A stretch of DNA of 33,838 nucleotides from Streptosporangium nondiastaticum. Lineage in GTDB: Bacteria > Actinomycetota > Actinomycetes > Streptomycetales > Streptomycetaceae. Shown here piece by piece: positions 17,161-25,194 of this stretch. The stretch is from NCBI RefSeq assembly GCF_003011965.1, contig NZ_PXWG01000067.1, positions 1 through 33,838 of the forward strand, in the 5' to 3' direction. Position numbers and translations under genes: made by a program. The stretch's first letter is position 1. The number at the start of each line of letters is the position of its first letter. The notes beneath the pieces are model-generated. The model ran no database searches, had not been told where the DNA came from, and was given only the letters and a program-made list of their open reading frames with translations.

Positions 17161-18618
17161 TCAGCCCGCCGGTTCCCCCGGGGGCGGCGGCCCGTCCGGC
17201 GGCGCCGCGGCCAGGGCCTTGTCCCTGGTGAAGGCGCGGAGGTAGCCGACGACCGTATTGGTGACGGCGACCAGCGGGACGGCGACCACGGCACCGCCGA
17301 TGCCCGCGATCAGGGAGCCCGCGACCACCGACAGGACCACCGCGAGCGGGTGGACGCGCACGGCGCGGCCGAGGATGAACGGCTGCAGGACGTGGCCCTC
17401 GATCTGCTGCACCGCGAGCACCACGATCAGCACCATCAGGGCCGTGAACACGTCCTTCGTCACCAGCGCCACGACCACCGCCAGCGCGCCGGAGACCACG
17501 GCGCCGACGAGCGGGACGAAGGCGAACAGGAAGATGAAGACCGCCAGCGGCACCGCGAGCGGCACCTTGAGGAAGAACAGCCCGATGCCGATGAAGATCG
17601 CGTCGATCAGGGCCACTATCACCGTGCCCCGCACGTAGGCCGTCAGCGTCGCCCACGCCCGCGGGCCCGCGCCCGCCACGCCCTCGCGCGCCGCCGCCGG
17701 GAACAGCTTCAGCAGCCACTCCCAGATGCGCGGCCCGTCGTAGAGCAGGAAGAGCGTGCTGAACATCGCCAGCAGGATGCCGGTCAGCACCTCCAAGATC
17801 ACCTGGACGCCCTCTATGCCGGCGGAGGTGATGTCCTTGGTGTTGGCGCCGATGGCCGTGCTGAGGTTGTCGGCGATGTTGTTGATCTGCTTCTCGGTGA
17901 CGTGGAACGGGCTGGTCAGCAGCCAGTGCTTCAGGTCCTTGATGCCCTGCTGCACCTGCCCGGACAGGTCGTCGAGGTTGTCCGTCACCTGCCACACCAC
18001 GAACCAGCCGACCAGGCCCATGACGACGAAGCCGGAGATGAAGGTCATGACCGTGGCGAGCCCCCGGGGCACGCCGCGTCTCTTCAGCCAGGCGACGGTG
18101 GGCTGCAGCAGGGCGGTGATCAGCAGGCCGACGACGAAGGACAGCACCACCAGGCGGACGGCGCTGATCACCCGCATCAGCACCCAGAGGGTGCCGGCCA
18201 GGATCAGCAGCCGCCAGGCGACCTCGGCCGCGACCCGCACGCCCCAGGGGACGGCGGCGACGGGGTCGGGCCGCGCGGGGACGGCGGGTGCGTAGCCCGG
18301 CGGCGGCGGAACGTGGTCGCCCGCGGCGGGCGGGCCGCTGTGAGCGCGGCTGTCGGCCGCGTCGCCGGCGGATACGGGGTCGCCTGCGGCGGGCGCGGCG
18401 GAGGACAGTCCTCCGGCAGCGCCCGGGTCCGGGGCGGACGCCGCTCCGGACCAGCCGGAACGATTCGGCGGGGAGGTGCGTGCGGGGTCGGCGGCGTCGG
18501 CCCCGGGAGCGCCGGAGGCGGCTGTACCCTCCGCCTCGGCCGAGCGCTCCTCAAGGCGACGGGCGAGGCGGGTCAGACCCGCCCCCGCACCACCGACCCA
18601 TCGTGGCAATCTGGACAT
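17161..18618 (-). CDS. AI-2E family transporter (PerM/YdiK-like membrane protein)
   Basis: The 485-residue protein has a long Ala/Pro/Ser-rich cytoplasmic N-terminus (about 1-125) followed by about eight transmembrane helices typical of the AI-2E/UPF0118 family. Conserved features include LLITALLQPTVAWLKRRGVPRGLA, FVPLVGAVVSGALAV and the GHVLQPFILGR segment near the C-terminus. Members have been linked to autoinducer-2 export or Na+/H+ exchange; the true substrate here is unknown. ATG 18618 follows AGAGGAAGAGAA, a good ribosome site. It shares a terminator with convergent ahpD but has no evident functional tie to it. Confidence 0.92.
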   Translation of the reverse strand: MSRLPRWVGGAGAGLTRLARRLEERSAEAEGTAASGAPGADAADPARTSPPNRSGWSGAASAPDPGAAGGLSSAAPAAGDPVSAGDAADSRAHSGPPAAGDHVPPPPGYAPAVPARPDPVAAVPWGVRVAAEVAWRLLILAGTLWVLMRVISAVRLVVLSFVVGLLITALLQPTVAWLKRRGVPRGLATVMTFISGFVVMGLVGWFVVWQVTDNLDDLSGQVQQGIKDLKHWLLTSPFHVTEKQINNIADNLSTAIGANTKDITSAGIEGVQVILEVLTGILLAMFSTLFLLYDGPRIWEWLLKLFPAAAREGVAGAGPRAWATLTAYVRGTVIVALIDAIFIGIGLFFLKVPLAVPLAVFIFLFAFVPLVGAVVSGALAVVVALVTKDVFTALMVLIVVLAVQQIEGHVLQPFILGRAVRVHPLAVVLSVVAGSLIAGIGGAVVAVPLVAVTNTVVGYLRAFTRDKALAAAPPDGPPPPGEPAG

Positions 18619-18692
18619 TTCTCTTCCTCTACCCCCACTCCCCCGTGGCCAGGGTGAACGTTACCCGGGCCGCGTTGCCGGGGAAGACGGCG

Positions 18693-18725
18693 CGAGCCCC
18701 CGGTCTGGTTGAGACCGGGGGCTCG
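18693..18725 (-). terminator. Terminator of the transglycosylase gene
   Basis: Perfect 14-bp arms (18693-18706 and 18712-18725; CGAGCCCCCGGTCT and its complement) enclose loop GGTTG. It is placed 44 bases past the transglycosylase stop and 75 bases before the AI-2E-family start. Confidence 0.88.
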
Positions 18726-18768
18726 TCCGCACGGGGAAGTGACCGGCGTTACCGTCGGTCGCCGCGCC

Positions 18769-19491
18769 CTAGTACCACTGGTTGGCCTGCCAGAACGACC
18801 AGGCGCCGCAGGGGCTGCCGTAGCGCTCGTTCATATAGCCGAGGCCCCACTTGATCTGGGTGGCGGGGTTGGTCCGCCAGTCGGCGCCGGCCGAGGCCAT
18901 CTTGGTGCCGGGCAGCGCCTGGACGAGGCCGTAGGCGCCGGAGGACGCGTTGGTCGCGGTGTAGTCCCAGGTGCTCTCGTTGTTCACGATGTTGCTGAAG
19001 CACTGGAACTGGTCGCCGGGGACCATGGAGCGGGCCATCGCCTGGACTTCGGCGACGGAGTAGGAGCTCTTGGCGGGGAAGGACGAGGCGTCGCGGGTGG
19101 CGGAGCGGGAGCTGATCTGCTCCTTCTCCTCCTTCTCGCGCTCCTTGGCCTTCTCCTCGGCCTCCTTCTTCTTGGCGGCCTCGTCCGCGGCTTCCTTCTT
19201 CGCCGTGGCGTCCTCGGCGGCCTGCTTGCGCGCGGCCTCCTCGGCGTCCTTCTTGGCGGCGGTCTCGGCGGCCTCGGACTGCGTGTCCGCCTGCTGGGTC
19301 AGGGAAGCGGCCTGTGCCCGGACGTTCTGTCCTGCGGGGATGTCCGCGAGGAGCGTCGTGTCCGCTGCGGTCGCCTCGACCCGGTCGGTCGCGCCCTGGT
19401 CATGGCCTGCAGCGACACCTACGACGGCGCCGACGGTGGTGACCGCGGTGGCGGATGCCACGGCGAATCCCCGGACCGAAATCCGGCTCAC
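18769..19491 (-). CDS. Secreted lytic transglycosylase-like protein
   Basis: The 240-residue exported protein has a signal peptide in its first 30 residues (SVRGFAVASATAVTTVGAVVGVAAG), a highly charged Lys/Glu/Ala coiled-coil segment (about 75-130) and a C-terminal transglycosylase-SLT-like domain with putative catalytic Glu172 (NNESTWDY), GAYGLVQALPGTKM and the ending WSFWQANQWY. Such proteins cleave or bind peptidoglycan during growth and sporulation. GTG 19491 is preferred to ATG 19509 because GAAGGA lies just before it and VSRISVRGF is a common start in relatives. A gene-free leader of more than 300 bases precedes it. Confidence 0.9.
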   Translation of the reverse strand: MSRISVRGFAVASATAVTTVGAVVGVAAGHDQGATDRVEATAADTTLLADIPAGQNVRAQAASLTQQADTQSEAAETAAKKDAEEAARKQAAEDATAKKEAADEAAKKKEAEEKAKEREKEEKEQISSRSATRDASSFPAKSSYSVAEVQAMARSMVPGDQFQCFSNIVNNESTWDYTATNASSGAYGLVQALPGTKMASAGADWRTNPATQIKWGLGYMNERYGSPCGAWSFWQANQWY

Positions 19492-19877
19492 ACGTTTTCC
19501 TTCCAGCATCGCCCGCACGGGTGACCTACGCGAGCGCGATCGTGCCCCTGGCGCTGGCCTCCGTAACGGTCACGGGAGGCACGGGCCCGTGGGGCCTCCC
19601 GCGAGGGAGGTCCGCGTGTCGCTCGGGCGGCATACGGCGGCGCTGTTCAGTTCTTCGAGCTGCTATGCACTGCCCACGAGGGGCCGAAGTGCCGTATGCG
19701 GGGCCTGACAGGAAGCAGACTCTGCCCGAACGGGATGCCCCGAGGCAATTCCGGGTTACGTGGGAAAGGTCACACCTCGTTTATCGCCGGGCATTTACGG
19801 AAAGCCCGGCGGGCAACAGCGGCGCACGGCTAGGCTCCTTGGCTTTGCCGTGCGCCGCCGCGAGGGAACGGAAGGCG
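19492..19877 (-). other. Gene-free 386-base stretch: transglycosylase leader and PhoH terminator
   Basis: I find no credible gene here. It holds the PhoH terminator (19819-19858). On the side nearer the transglycosylase there is a hairpin with 7-bp arms GGGAGGC (19574-19580) and GCCTCCC (19594-19600) around a GC-rich core. Also visible are CGGCATACGGC near 19630 and its near-inverse GCCGTATGCGG near 19690. The conserved GGGGGACCC and GGGGUGAAUC boxes of the c-di-AMP (ydaO) riboswitch, common before wall hydrolases in this group, were sought and not seen. Confidence 0.5.
19819..19858 (-). terminator. Terminator of the PhoH-family gene
   Basis: Perfect 12-bp arms GCGGCGCACGGC (19819-19830) and GCCGTGCGCCGC (19847-19858) surround a 16-nt loop that can extend pairing (AGGC/GGCT). 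It starts 20 bases after the PhoH stop on the minus strand. Confidence 0.82.
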
Positions 19878-21200
19878 TCAGATCCTGCCGTCCTCCAGCA
19901 TTTCGGTCACCAGCGCCGCAATGGGCGAACGCTCCGAACGCGTGAGCGTGACGTGCGAGAAGAGCGGATGCCCCTTCAGCTTCTCGACGACGGCGACCAC
20001 CCCGTCGTACCGCCCCACACGGAGGTTGTCGCGCTGGGCCACGTCATGGGTGAGCACCACCCGGGAGTTGGCACCGATCCGGGACAGAACGGTCAGCAGC
20101 ACGTTCCGTTCGAGGGACTGCGCCTCGTCGACGATCACGAAGGCGTCGTGGAGGGAACGGCCGCGGATGTGGGTGAGCGGCAGCACCTCCAGCATGCCGC
20201 GCTCGACGACCTCGTCGATGACCTCGGAGCTCGTCACCGCCGAGAGGGTGTCGAAGACGGCCTGGGCCCACGGGCTCATCTTCTCCGCCTCGCTGCCCGG
20301 CAGATAGCCCAACTCCTGCCCGCCGACCGCGTACAGCGGCCGGAAGACCATCACCTTGCGGTGCTGCCGGCGCTCCAGGACGGCCTCCAGGCCCGCGCAC
20401 AGCGCCAGCGCCGACTTGCCCGTGCCGGCCCGGCCGCCCATCGACACGATCCCGATCTCGGGGTCGAGCAGCAGGTCGAGCGCCACGCGCTGCTCGGCGC
20501 TGCGGCCGTGGATGCCGAACGCCTCGCGGTCGCCGCGCACCAGGCGCACCGAGCCGTCGGCGGCGACCCGGCCGAGGGCCTTGCCGCGCTCGGACTGCAG
20601 CACCAGGCCGGTGTGCACCGGCAGTTCCGCCGCCTCCGCGACGTGGATGACCTCGGCGGCGTAGAGCTCGTCGACCTGCTCGGCGGTGACGGGGAGCTCC
20701 GCCATGCCGGTCCACCCGGAGTCGGTGATGGCGAGCTCCGCGCGGTACTCCTCGGCGAGGAGGCCGACCGCGGACGCCTTGATCCGCAGCGGCAGGTCCT
20801 TGGAGACGACCGTGACGTCGTACCCCTCGGCCTGGAGGTTGCGGGCGACCGCGAGGATGCGCGAGTCGTTGTCGCCGAGGCGGAAGCCGGCGGGCAGTAT
20901 GCCCGTATCCGAGTGGTTGAGCTCGACCCTGAGCGTCCCGCCCAGATCACCGATCGGAATCGGGGAATCCAGTCGGCCGAATTGCACCCGGTACGCGTCC
21001 AGCAGGCGCAGCGCCTGCCGCGCGAAGTAACCGAGCTCCGGATGGTGCCTCTTGGCCTCCAGCTCCGTGACCACCACCACGGGCAGCACGACCTCGTGCT
21101 CCTCGAAGCGGGACATGGCGCCTGGGTCGGCCAGCAGGACGCTGGTGTCGAGGACGTAGGTGCGCCGGTCGTTCTCACGGCGCTTCTTGCTGGTCACCAC
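19878..21200 (-). CDS. PhoH-family ATPase with N-terminal PIN domain
   Basis: The 440-residue protein combines a PIN ribonuclease-fold domain (about 14-150; first acidic residue Asp18 in YVLDTSVLL, then Glu in VVTELEAKR and DND in GDNDSRIL) with a PhoH P-loop ATPase domain (Walker A GRAGTGKS 256-263, Walker B VIVDEAQ). PIN-PhoH proteins such as mycobacterial PhoH2 are ATP-dependent RNA helicase/ribonucleases. GTG 21200 is preferred because GAGGGGG lies upstream and VTSKKRR is a common beginning. The frame could extend to TTG 21356, but the added part is low-complexity. It is the second minus-strand gene after uppS, 367 bases away, so probably separately transcribed. Confidence 0.93.
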   Translation of the reverse strand: MVTSKKRRENDRRTYVLDTSVLLADPGAMSRFEEHEVVLPVVVVTELEAKRHHPELGYFARQALRLLDAYRVQFGRLDSPIPIGDLGGTLRVELNHSDTGILPAGFRLGDNDSRILAVARNLQAEGYDVTVVSKDLPLRIKASAVGLLAEEYRAELAITDSGWTGMAELPVTAEQVDELYAAEVIHVAEAAELPVHTGLVLQSERGKALGRVAADGSVRLVRGDREAFGIHGRSAEQRVALDLLLDPEIGIVSMGGRAGTGKSALALCAGLEAVLERRQHRKVMVFRPLYAVGGQELGYLPGSEAEKMSPWAQAVFDTLSAVTSSEVIDEVVERGMLEVLPLTHIRGRSLHDAFVIVDEAQSLERNVLLTVLSRIGANSRVVLTHDVAQRDNLRVGRYDGVVAVVEKLKGHPLFSHVTLTRSERSPIAALVTEMLEDGRI

Positions 21201-21567
21201 GGGTGGACGAACCCCCTCAGGGAGGTCGGGGCGCGACGGCGTCGCCGGGGAATGGGCCGGGATCGGAGCCCTTCGAGGGCCCGGCTGCGGCCCTCCGCGG
21301 GCGGCCGCGCGGCCTGACAGGGCCGCTCGGTCCGCACGGTCGTCGTCCGTGTGCAAAGGGCCTCCCGGGCGGGCGGCCCCATGCCGCCCGCTGGCAGAGC
21401 GACGGTCTTAGGACAGACCGTCGGCCTGGAGGGGATATTCCCGCTGGACCGCTTGACCATGCAACGGCATATGCGGCGGCGTGGTGAACCGCCGGTCCGT
21501 CAGGAGCCGTACCAGTGGTGCCGGAACCTACTGCTGTACGGCTCCGGCGGCCCTACGACCACAAAGG
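21201..21567 (-). other. Gene-free 367-base stretch between uppS and the PhoH gene
   Basis: I see no credible gene. Contents: alternative hairpins built from copies of the uppS 3' end (21499-21581); a 9-bp perfect hairpin CGACGGTCT/AGACCGTCG (21400-21423) with loop TAGGAC; an 8-bp hairpin CGGGCGGC/GCCGCCCG (about 21369-21389); and an AT-richer patch with GGGATATTCCC and GCATATGC (about 21433-21475) that could hold the PhoH promoter. No convincing -35/-10 pair was found. Confidence 0.5.
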
Positions 21568-21581
21568 TCAGGAGCCGTACC
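21499..21581. repeat. Direct and inverted repeats around the uppS stop codon
   Basis: GTCAGGAGCCGTACC occurs identically at 21499-21513 and 21567-21581. The second copy contains the uppS stop codon and its last residues (RYGS). Between them GTACGGCTCC (21536-21545) is complementary to the core of both, so the middle arm can pair perfectly over 10 bp with either outer arm. The downstream pairing on the minus strand also gains AGT/ACT. It probably terminates uppS transcription, with two exclusive structures. Confidence 0.75.
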
Positions 21582-22329
21582 GGCGGTGGCGCGCCGCGTA
21601 ATCGCGCAATGCGCGCAGGAAGTCGACCTTCCGGAAAGCGGGCCAGAAGACCTCGCAGAAGTAATACTCCGAGTGCGCGCTCTGCCAGAGCATGAATCCC
21701 GAGAGGCGCTGTTCACCGCTGGTGCGGATGATGAGGTCCGGGTCGGGCTGACCGCGCGTGTACAGGTGTTTGGTGATGTGCTCGACATCGACCGTTTCGG
21801 CCAGTTCCTCGAACGACGTCCCGTTCTCCGCCGCTTCGAGCACCAGCGACCGCACCGCGTCCGCGATCTCCTGCCGGCCGCCGTAGCCGACGGCCACGTT
21901 GACCAGTATTCCGCGGGTGCCGATCGTGTCCTGCTCGGCCTCCTTCAGCACCTGCTGCGTACGGGCCGGCAGCAGGTCCATCGTGCCCACGTGGTGGACG
22001 CGCCAGCGGCCGTCCGCGGCCAGGCCGCGCACCGTGTTCTCGATGATGCCGAGCAGCGGGTTGAGCTCCACGGCCGGGCGGTCGAGGTTGTCGGTGGAGA
22101 GCATCCAGAGGGTGACGACCTCGACGTCGGTCTCGGCGCACCAGCCGAGCAGCTCCGAGATCTTGTCGGCGCCCGCCTGGTGGCCCTGCTCGGTCGTGCG
22201 GCCGTCGGCCCGCGCCCAGCGGCGGTTGCCGTCGAGGATGACGCCGATGTGCTTGGGCACCTGCGCATGGTCGAGGCGGCCTTCCACCCGGCGTGCGTAG
22301 AGCCTGTACACCAGGTCGCGCAACTTCAC
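21568..22329 (-). CDS. uppS: Isoprenyl (undecaprenyl/cis-polyprenyl) diphosphate synthase
   Basis: The 253-residue cis-prenyltransferase makes the long-chain polyprenyl diphosphate carrier for cell-wall precursors by adding isopentenyl units. The catalytic Asp33 and phosphate-binding motif are seen in GVILDGNRRWAR, and the conserved regions TLWMLSTDNLDRP, NVAVGYGGRQEI, DPDLIIRTSGEQRLSGFMLWQ and EYYF are complete. GTG 22329 follows GGAGGGGC, so the longer version beginning at 22374 is rejected. Actinobacteria often have two such enzymes, one making short-chain and one long-chain products; which this is cannot be decided. It is divergent from the aldo/keto reductase gene. Confidence 0.96.
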   Translation of the reverse strand: MKLRDLVYRLYARRVEGRLDHAQVPKHIGVILDGNRRWARADGRTTEQGHQAGADKISELLGWCAETDVEVVTLWMLSTDNLDRPAVELNPLLGIIENTVRGLAADGRWRVHHVGTMDLLPARTQQVLKEAEQDTIGTRGILVNVAVGYGGRQEIADAVRSLVLEAAENGTSFEELAETVDVEHITKHLYTRGQPDPDLIIRTSGEQRLSGFMLWQSAHSEYYFCEVFWPAFRKVDFLRALRDYAARHRRYGS

Positions 22330-22406
22330 GTTTCCAGCCCCTCCAAGCCACGGCGGTCGCCCCGAGGGCGCCACATTACTGCCCGCGTGTCACGGGAACC
22401 CAACTC

Positions 22407-22430
22407 GGTCTGTCACAAGACCGTGATAGT
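22407..22430 (+). promoter_or_regulatory. Promoter/operator candidate of the aldo/keto reductase
   Basis: GATAGT (22425-22430) is a plausible -10 that would place the transcript start 3-4 bases before ATG 22440, giving a near-leaderless mRNA; no ribosome site is visible. Just upstream GGTCT-N6-AGACC (22407-22422) is an inverted repeat that may bind a regulator. No good -35 was found. Confidence 0.35.
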
Positions 22431-22439
22431 CAGATGCAC

Positions 22440-23486
22440 ATGACCGATTCCACACATTCCGCTCACTATCGAGCGGCCGATAACCGCTACGACACGATGG
22501 AGTACCGGCGCACGGGCCGCAGCGGCCTGAAGCTCCCGGCCATCTCCCTCGGACTGTGGCACAACTTCGGTGACGACCGCAGCCTGGAGTCGCAGCGCGC
22601 CATTCTGCGCCGCGCCTTCGACCTCGGGATCACGCACTTCGACCTGGCCAACAACTACGGCCCGCCGCCCGGCTCCGCCGAGCTGAACTTCGGCAAGATC
22701 TTCGCACAGGACTTCCGGCCGTATCGCGACGAGATCCTCGTCTCGACGAAGGCCGGCTATCTGATGCACCCCGGGCCGTACGGCGAGTGGGGCTCGCGGA
22801 AATACCTGCTGTCCTCGCTGGACGCGTCGTTGCGCCGGATGGGTGTCGACTACGTCGACATCTTCTATTCGCACCGGTTCGACCCGGAAACCCCGCTGGA
22901 GGAGACGATGGGCGCGCTCGCGTCCGCCGTCCGGCAGGGCAAGGCGCTCTACGCGGGCGTGTCGTCCTACAGCGCCGAGCAGACCGCCGAGGCGGCCCGG
23001 CTGCTGCGCGAGATGGGCGTGCCGGCCCTCATCCACCAGCCCTCGTACTCGATGATCAACCGCTGGACCGAGGACGACGCGCTCCTGGACACCCTGGAGA
23101 CGGAGGGCATGGGCTGCATCGCCTTCGCGCCGCTCGCGCAGGGCCTGCTGACCGACAAGTACCTGCACGGCGTCCCGGAGGGCTCGCGCGCCTCGCAGGG
23201 CAAGTCCCTGGACCCGGCGCTGCTGACCGAGGACGTGGTGGGCCGGCTGCGGGGCCTGAACGAGATCGCCGGGCGGCGCGGCCAGTCGCTCGCGCAGCTG
23301 GCCCTGAGCTGGGTGCTGCGCGACCCGCGGATGACCTCGGCGCTGATCGGCGCGTCGAGCGTGGCCCAGCTGGAGGCGAACGTGGCCGCGCTGGGGGCGC
23401 CGAAGCTGACCGACGCGGAGCTGGCCGAGATCGATGCCCTCGCGGTGAGCACCGAGGGCGTCAACATCTGGGCCCGCCGCGGCTGA
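22440..23486 (+). CDS. Aldo/keto reductase (YghZ/Kv-beta-like)
   Basis: The 348-residue NADPH-dependent TIM-barrel oxidoreductase has the full AKR tetrad: Asp68 and Tyr73 (FDLANNYG), Lys104 (VSTKAGY) and His145 (YSHRFDPE). Closest features are those of L-glyceraldehyde-3-phosphate reductase-like enzymes (AKR14/YghZ), including YGPPPGSAE and the C-terminal ALIGASSVAQLE cofactor-binding segment. It probably detoxifies aldehydes such as methylglyoxal; the substrate is not certain. ATG 22440 is chosen; an ATG two codons earlier (22434) is equally possible. It is monocistronic, followed by a terminator. Confidence 0.93.
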   Translation: MTDSTHSAHYRAADNRYDTMEYRRTGRSGLKLPAISLGLWHNFGDDRSLESQRAILRRAFDLGITHFDLANNYGPPPGSAELNFGKIFAQDFRPYRDEILVSTKAGYLMHPGPYGEWGSRKYLLSSLDASLRRMGVDYVDIFYSHRFDPETPLEETMGALASAVRQGKALYAGVSSYSAEQTAEAARLLREMGVPALIHQPSYSMINRWTEDDALLDTLETEGMGCIAFAPLAQGLLTDKYLHGVPEGSRASQGKSLDPALLTEDVVGRLRGLNEIAGRRGQSLAQLALSWVLRDPRMTSALIGASSVAQLEANVAALGAPKLTDAELAEIDALAVSTEGVNIWARRG

Positions 23487-23539
23487 CCCCTGCTCCCGGG
23501 GGTCCGGGTCGCACGGATCGTCACCCAGGGTGATGACGG

Positions 23540-23605
23540 GGAAAGAAAACGGGCCGGTCCGTGGGGGGGATACGGACCGGCCCGAGGGGGGGTTTCCACC
23601 TTAAC
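23540..23605 (-). ncRNA. Possible 6C-like small RNA
   Basis: Read on the minus strand, two C7 runs occur (complement of 23586-23592 and 23563-23569). The second is in the loop (ATCCCCCCC) of a 13-bp perfect hairpin that is followed by GTTTTCTTT, a proper intrinsic terminator end in that direction. TTAAGG just upstream of the first run could be a -10. Known 6C RNAs of actinobacteria have two hairpins with at least six C's in each loop. The weak point is that no good stem closes the first C-run. A plain terminator for the convergent reductase gene is the main alternative. Confidence 0.38.
23550..23584. terminator. 13-bp perfect hairpin terminator
   Basis: Arms 23550-23562 and 23572-23584 (CGGGCCGGTCCGT and complement) enclose a 9-nt loop. 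It is positioned after the reductase gene (plus strand). On the minus strand it is followed by GTTTTCTTT, so it also ends any leftward transcript. Confidence 0.82.
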
Positions 23606-23815
23606 CGGTCTGAGGCCGTGCTCGTTGCACCCACGGGGGTGACGACCCCCGGGATGCTGACACTCGGTGACTTTTTGATCATGGATGGGCGGGGCCGGCC
23701 CGGTGCGGCCGGAGGCCCCGGGGGCCCGCCAGTACTGGGCCTACGGCGTAGAACCAGCCATTCCGCGGACAGTCCCGGCAGCCTCTTGGGCACACTTCGA
23801 TAACGTCCGGAAAAA

Positions 23816-25030
23816 TCACGGCCGACTTGACGCGGCGATGGGTTCGGGCGCGTCGGAGAGCCGTTCGGGGGACGCCGCGGCGGATTCCGGGGCCCGGCGG
23901 GCGCGGGTGAGGTCGGGGATGAGGGTGAGGAGTCCCACGACGGCCAGGGCGGCGCCGAGCCACAGCGGGGCGCGCAGGCCGGAGGCGTCGACGGCCAGGC
24001 CGCCGGCCGACGAGCCGATGACGATCCCGAGGGTGATGCAGGAGGAATGGATCGTGTTGACCAGCGGGCGGGCGTTGCCGGCGCGCTGGACGCGGGTGAC
24101 CATCGCCGGATTCATGGTGACGCCGACCAGCCCCATGCCCACCGTGAACGCCACCGCCGGGACGGGCAGGTGCGCGGTCAGGGCGAAACCGGCGAGGAAG
24201 AGGGCGTTGAGCGCCAGGCCGCACAGCAGGACGGGGACGGCGTGGCGGTCGGCGAGGCGGCCCACGACCCAGTTGCCGGCGACGGTGGCGGCCCCGTAGG
24301 CGATGAGCAGCAGGGGGACGGCGCCCGTGGAGAAGCCGGTGAGACCCGTGAGGACCGGGTTGAGGTAGCTGAACGCGGCGAACGTCGCCCCGATGACGAA
24401 CGTGCTGGTCGAGAGCGTCAGCCAGAGCCTGCGGCGCTTGAAGACGGCCAGCTCCTCGCGGAGGCCCCCGCCCTCGGCGGACCGCTCCACGGCGGGGATG
24501 CCGGCGGCGGTGCACAGCGCGGCGAGGGCGGCGAGCGCGGAGATGGCCCAGAAGGCGGCGCGCCAGCCGAAGTGCTCGCCGACGAGCGTGGACAGCGGGA
24601 GGCCCAGCAGGGTGCCGAGCATCAGGCCGTTCAGGGCGACGGCGGCGGCCCGGCCGCGCAGTTCGGGGCGGGTGAGCTGGGCGCACAGGGACAGCGCGAC
24701 GCCGAAGAAGGCCTGCGAGGCGACGCCCGTGACGATCCGCGCCGCCAGCATGGCGCCGTACGTGGTCGCGGTCGCGGCCAGCACGTTGCCGGCGAGGAAG
24801 ACGGCGAACAGCACCAGCAGCGCGGTCTTCGGCCGCAGCCGCATCACGGCCACGGTCAGGACCGGGCCGCCGAAGGCCATGGCGAGCGCGAAGGCGGTGA
24901 TGAGGTAGCCGATCTCCGGAATGCTGGCGCCGAGCCCTTCGGCCATCTGCGGCATCAGTCCGGCGACGACGAATTCGCTGGTCACCATGGCGAAGATGCC
25001 GAGGGCCAGGAGATGGACGGCGCGGGGCAT
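23816..25030 (-). CDS. MFS drug/arabinose-type efflux transporter (DHA1 family)
   Basis: The 404-residue protein has twelve predicted membrane helices. N-terminal ALGIFAMVTSEFVVAGLMPQMAEGLG and the loop motif VGRLADRHAV match the AraJ/Bcr/CmlA branch of proton-driven exporters. ATG 25030 follows AAGGAG with a 9-base gap; the frame runs further upstream only as an unrelated read-through. It sits downstream of a TetR gene on the same strand, 164 bases away, with its own promoter region carrying the same operator as tetR. Likely role: efflux of a toxic or electrophilic compound sensed by the TetR protein. The substrate is unknown. Confidence 0.94.
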   Translation of the reverse strand: MPRAVHLLALGIFAMVTSEFVVAGLMPQMAEGLGASIPEIGYLITAFALAMAFGGPVLTVAVMRLRPKTALLVLFAVFLAGNVLAATATTYGAMLAARIVTGVASQAFFGVALSLCAQLTRPELRGRAAAVALNGLMLGTLLGLPLSTLVGEHFGWRAAFWAISALAALAALCTAAGIPAVERSAEGGGLREELAVFKRRRLWLTLSTSTFVIGATFAAFSYLNPVLTGLTGFSTGAVPLLLIAYGAATVAGNWVVGRLADRHAVPVLLCGLALNALFLAGFALTAHLPVPAVAFTVGMGLVGVTMNPAMVTRVQRAGNARPLVNTIHSSCITLGIVIGSSAGGLAVDASGLRAPLWLGAALAVVGLLTLIPDLTRARRAPESAAASPERLSDAPEPIAASSRP

Positions 25031-25073
25031 GGTGGGGTGCTCCTTGGAGGGGTAGGTGTGGTGGATCGGCAGG

Positions 25074-25118
25074 GTTTGGATGTTTGGATGAGCTTGTTTT
25101 GGATTGATCAGTACAAAA
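25074..25118. promoter_or_regulatory. TetR operator and half-site array before the MFS gene
   Basis: A 22-bp symmetric site (25097-25118: TTTTG, 3 bases, TGATCA, 3 bases, CAAAA) is followed toward the gene by two abutting half-sites GTTTGGAT (25074-25081 and 25082-25089). The 14-mer GTTTTGGATTGATC (25096-25109) recurs exactly at the tetR promoter (25792-25805). Confidence 0.75.
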
Positions 25119-25194
25119 TTGAGGCGCGCGAAGGCACGTGCGAACACGTGCGAAGGTGCGTGCCGAACGGAGACCGCCCGGAAGAGGAGAGCCG

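Larger units (their letters stand above)
23487..23815. other. Gene-free 329-base stretch after the aldo/keto reductase
   Basis: No protein gene is supported. It contains the 13-bp terminator (23550-23584), two G7 runs on the plus strand that form the 6C-like RNA candidate on the minus strand, a 7-bp hairpin CGGGGGT-GACG-ACCCCCG (23634-23651), and a GC-rich inverted-repeat patch (about 23692-23735) that may terminate the MFS gene from the other side. Confidence 0.55.

Noticed and set aside
19492..19818. c-di-AMP (ydaO) riboswitch before the transglycosylase gene
   Set aside because: The conserved GGGGGACCC and GGGGUGAAUC-type boxes are absent from the minus strand.
21351..22443. Plus-strand frames opposite uppS as possible genes
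   Set aside because: They are shadows of uppS and its flanks; the minus strand carries the complete cis-prenyltransferase motifs.
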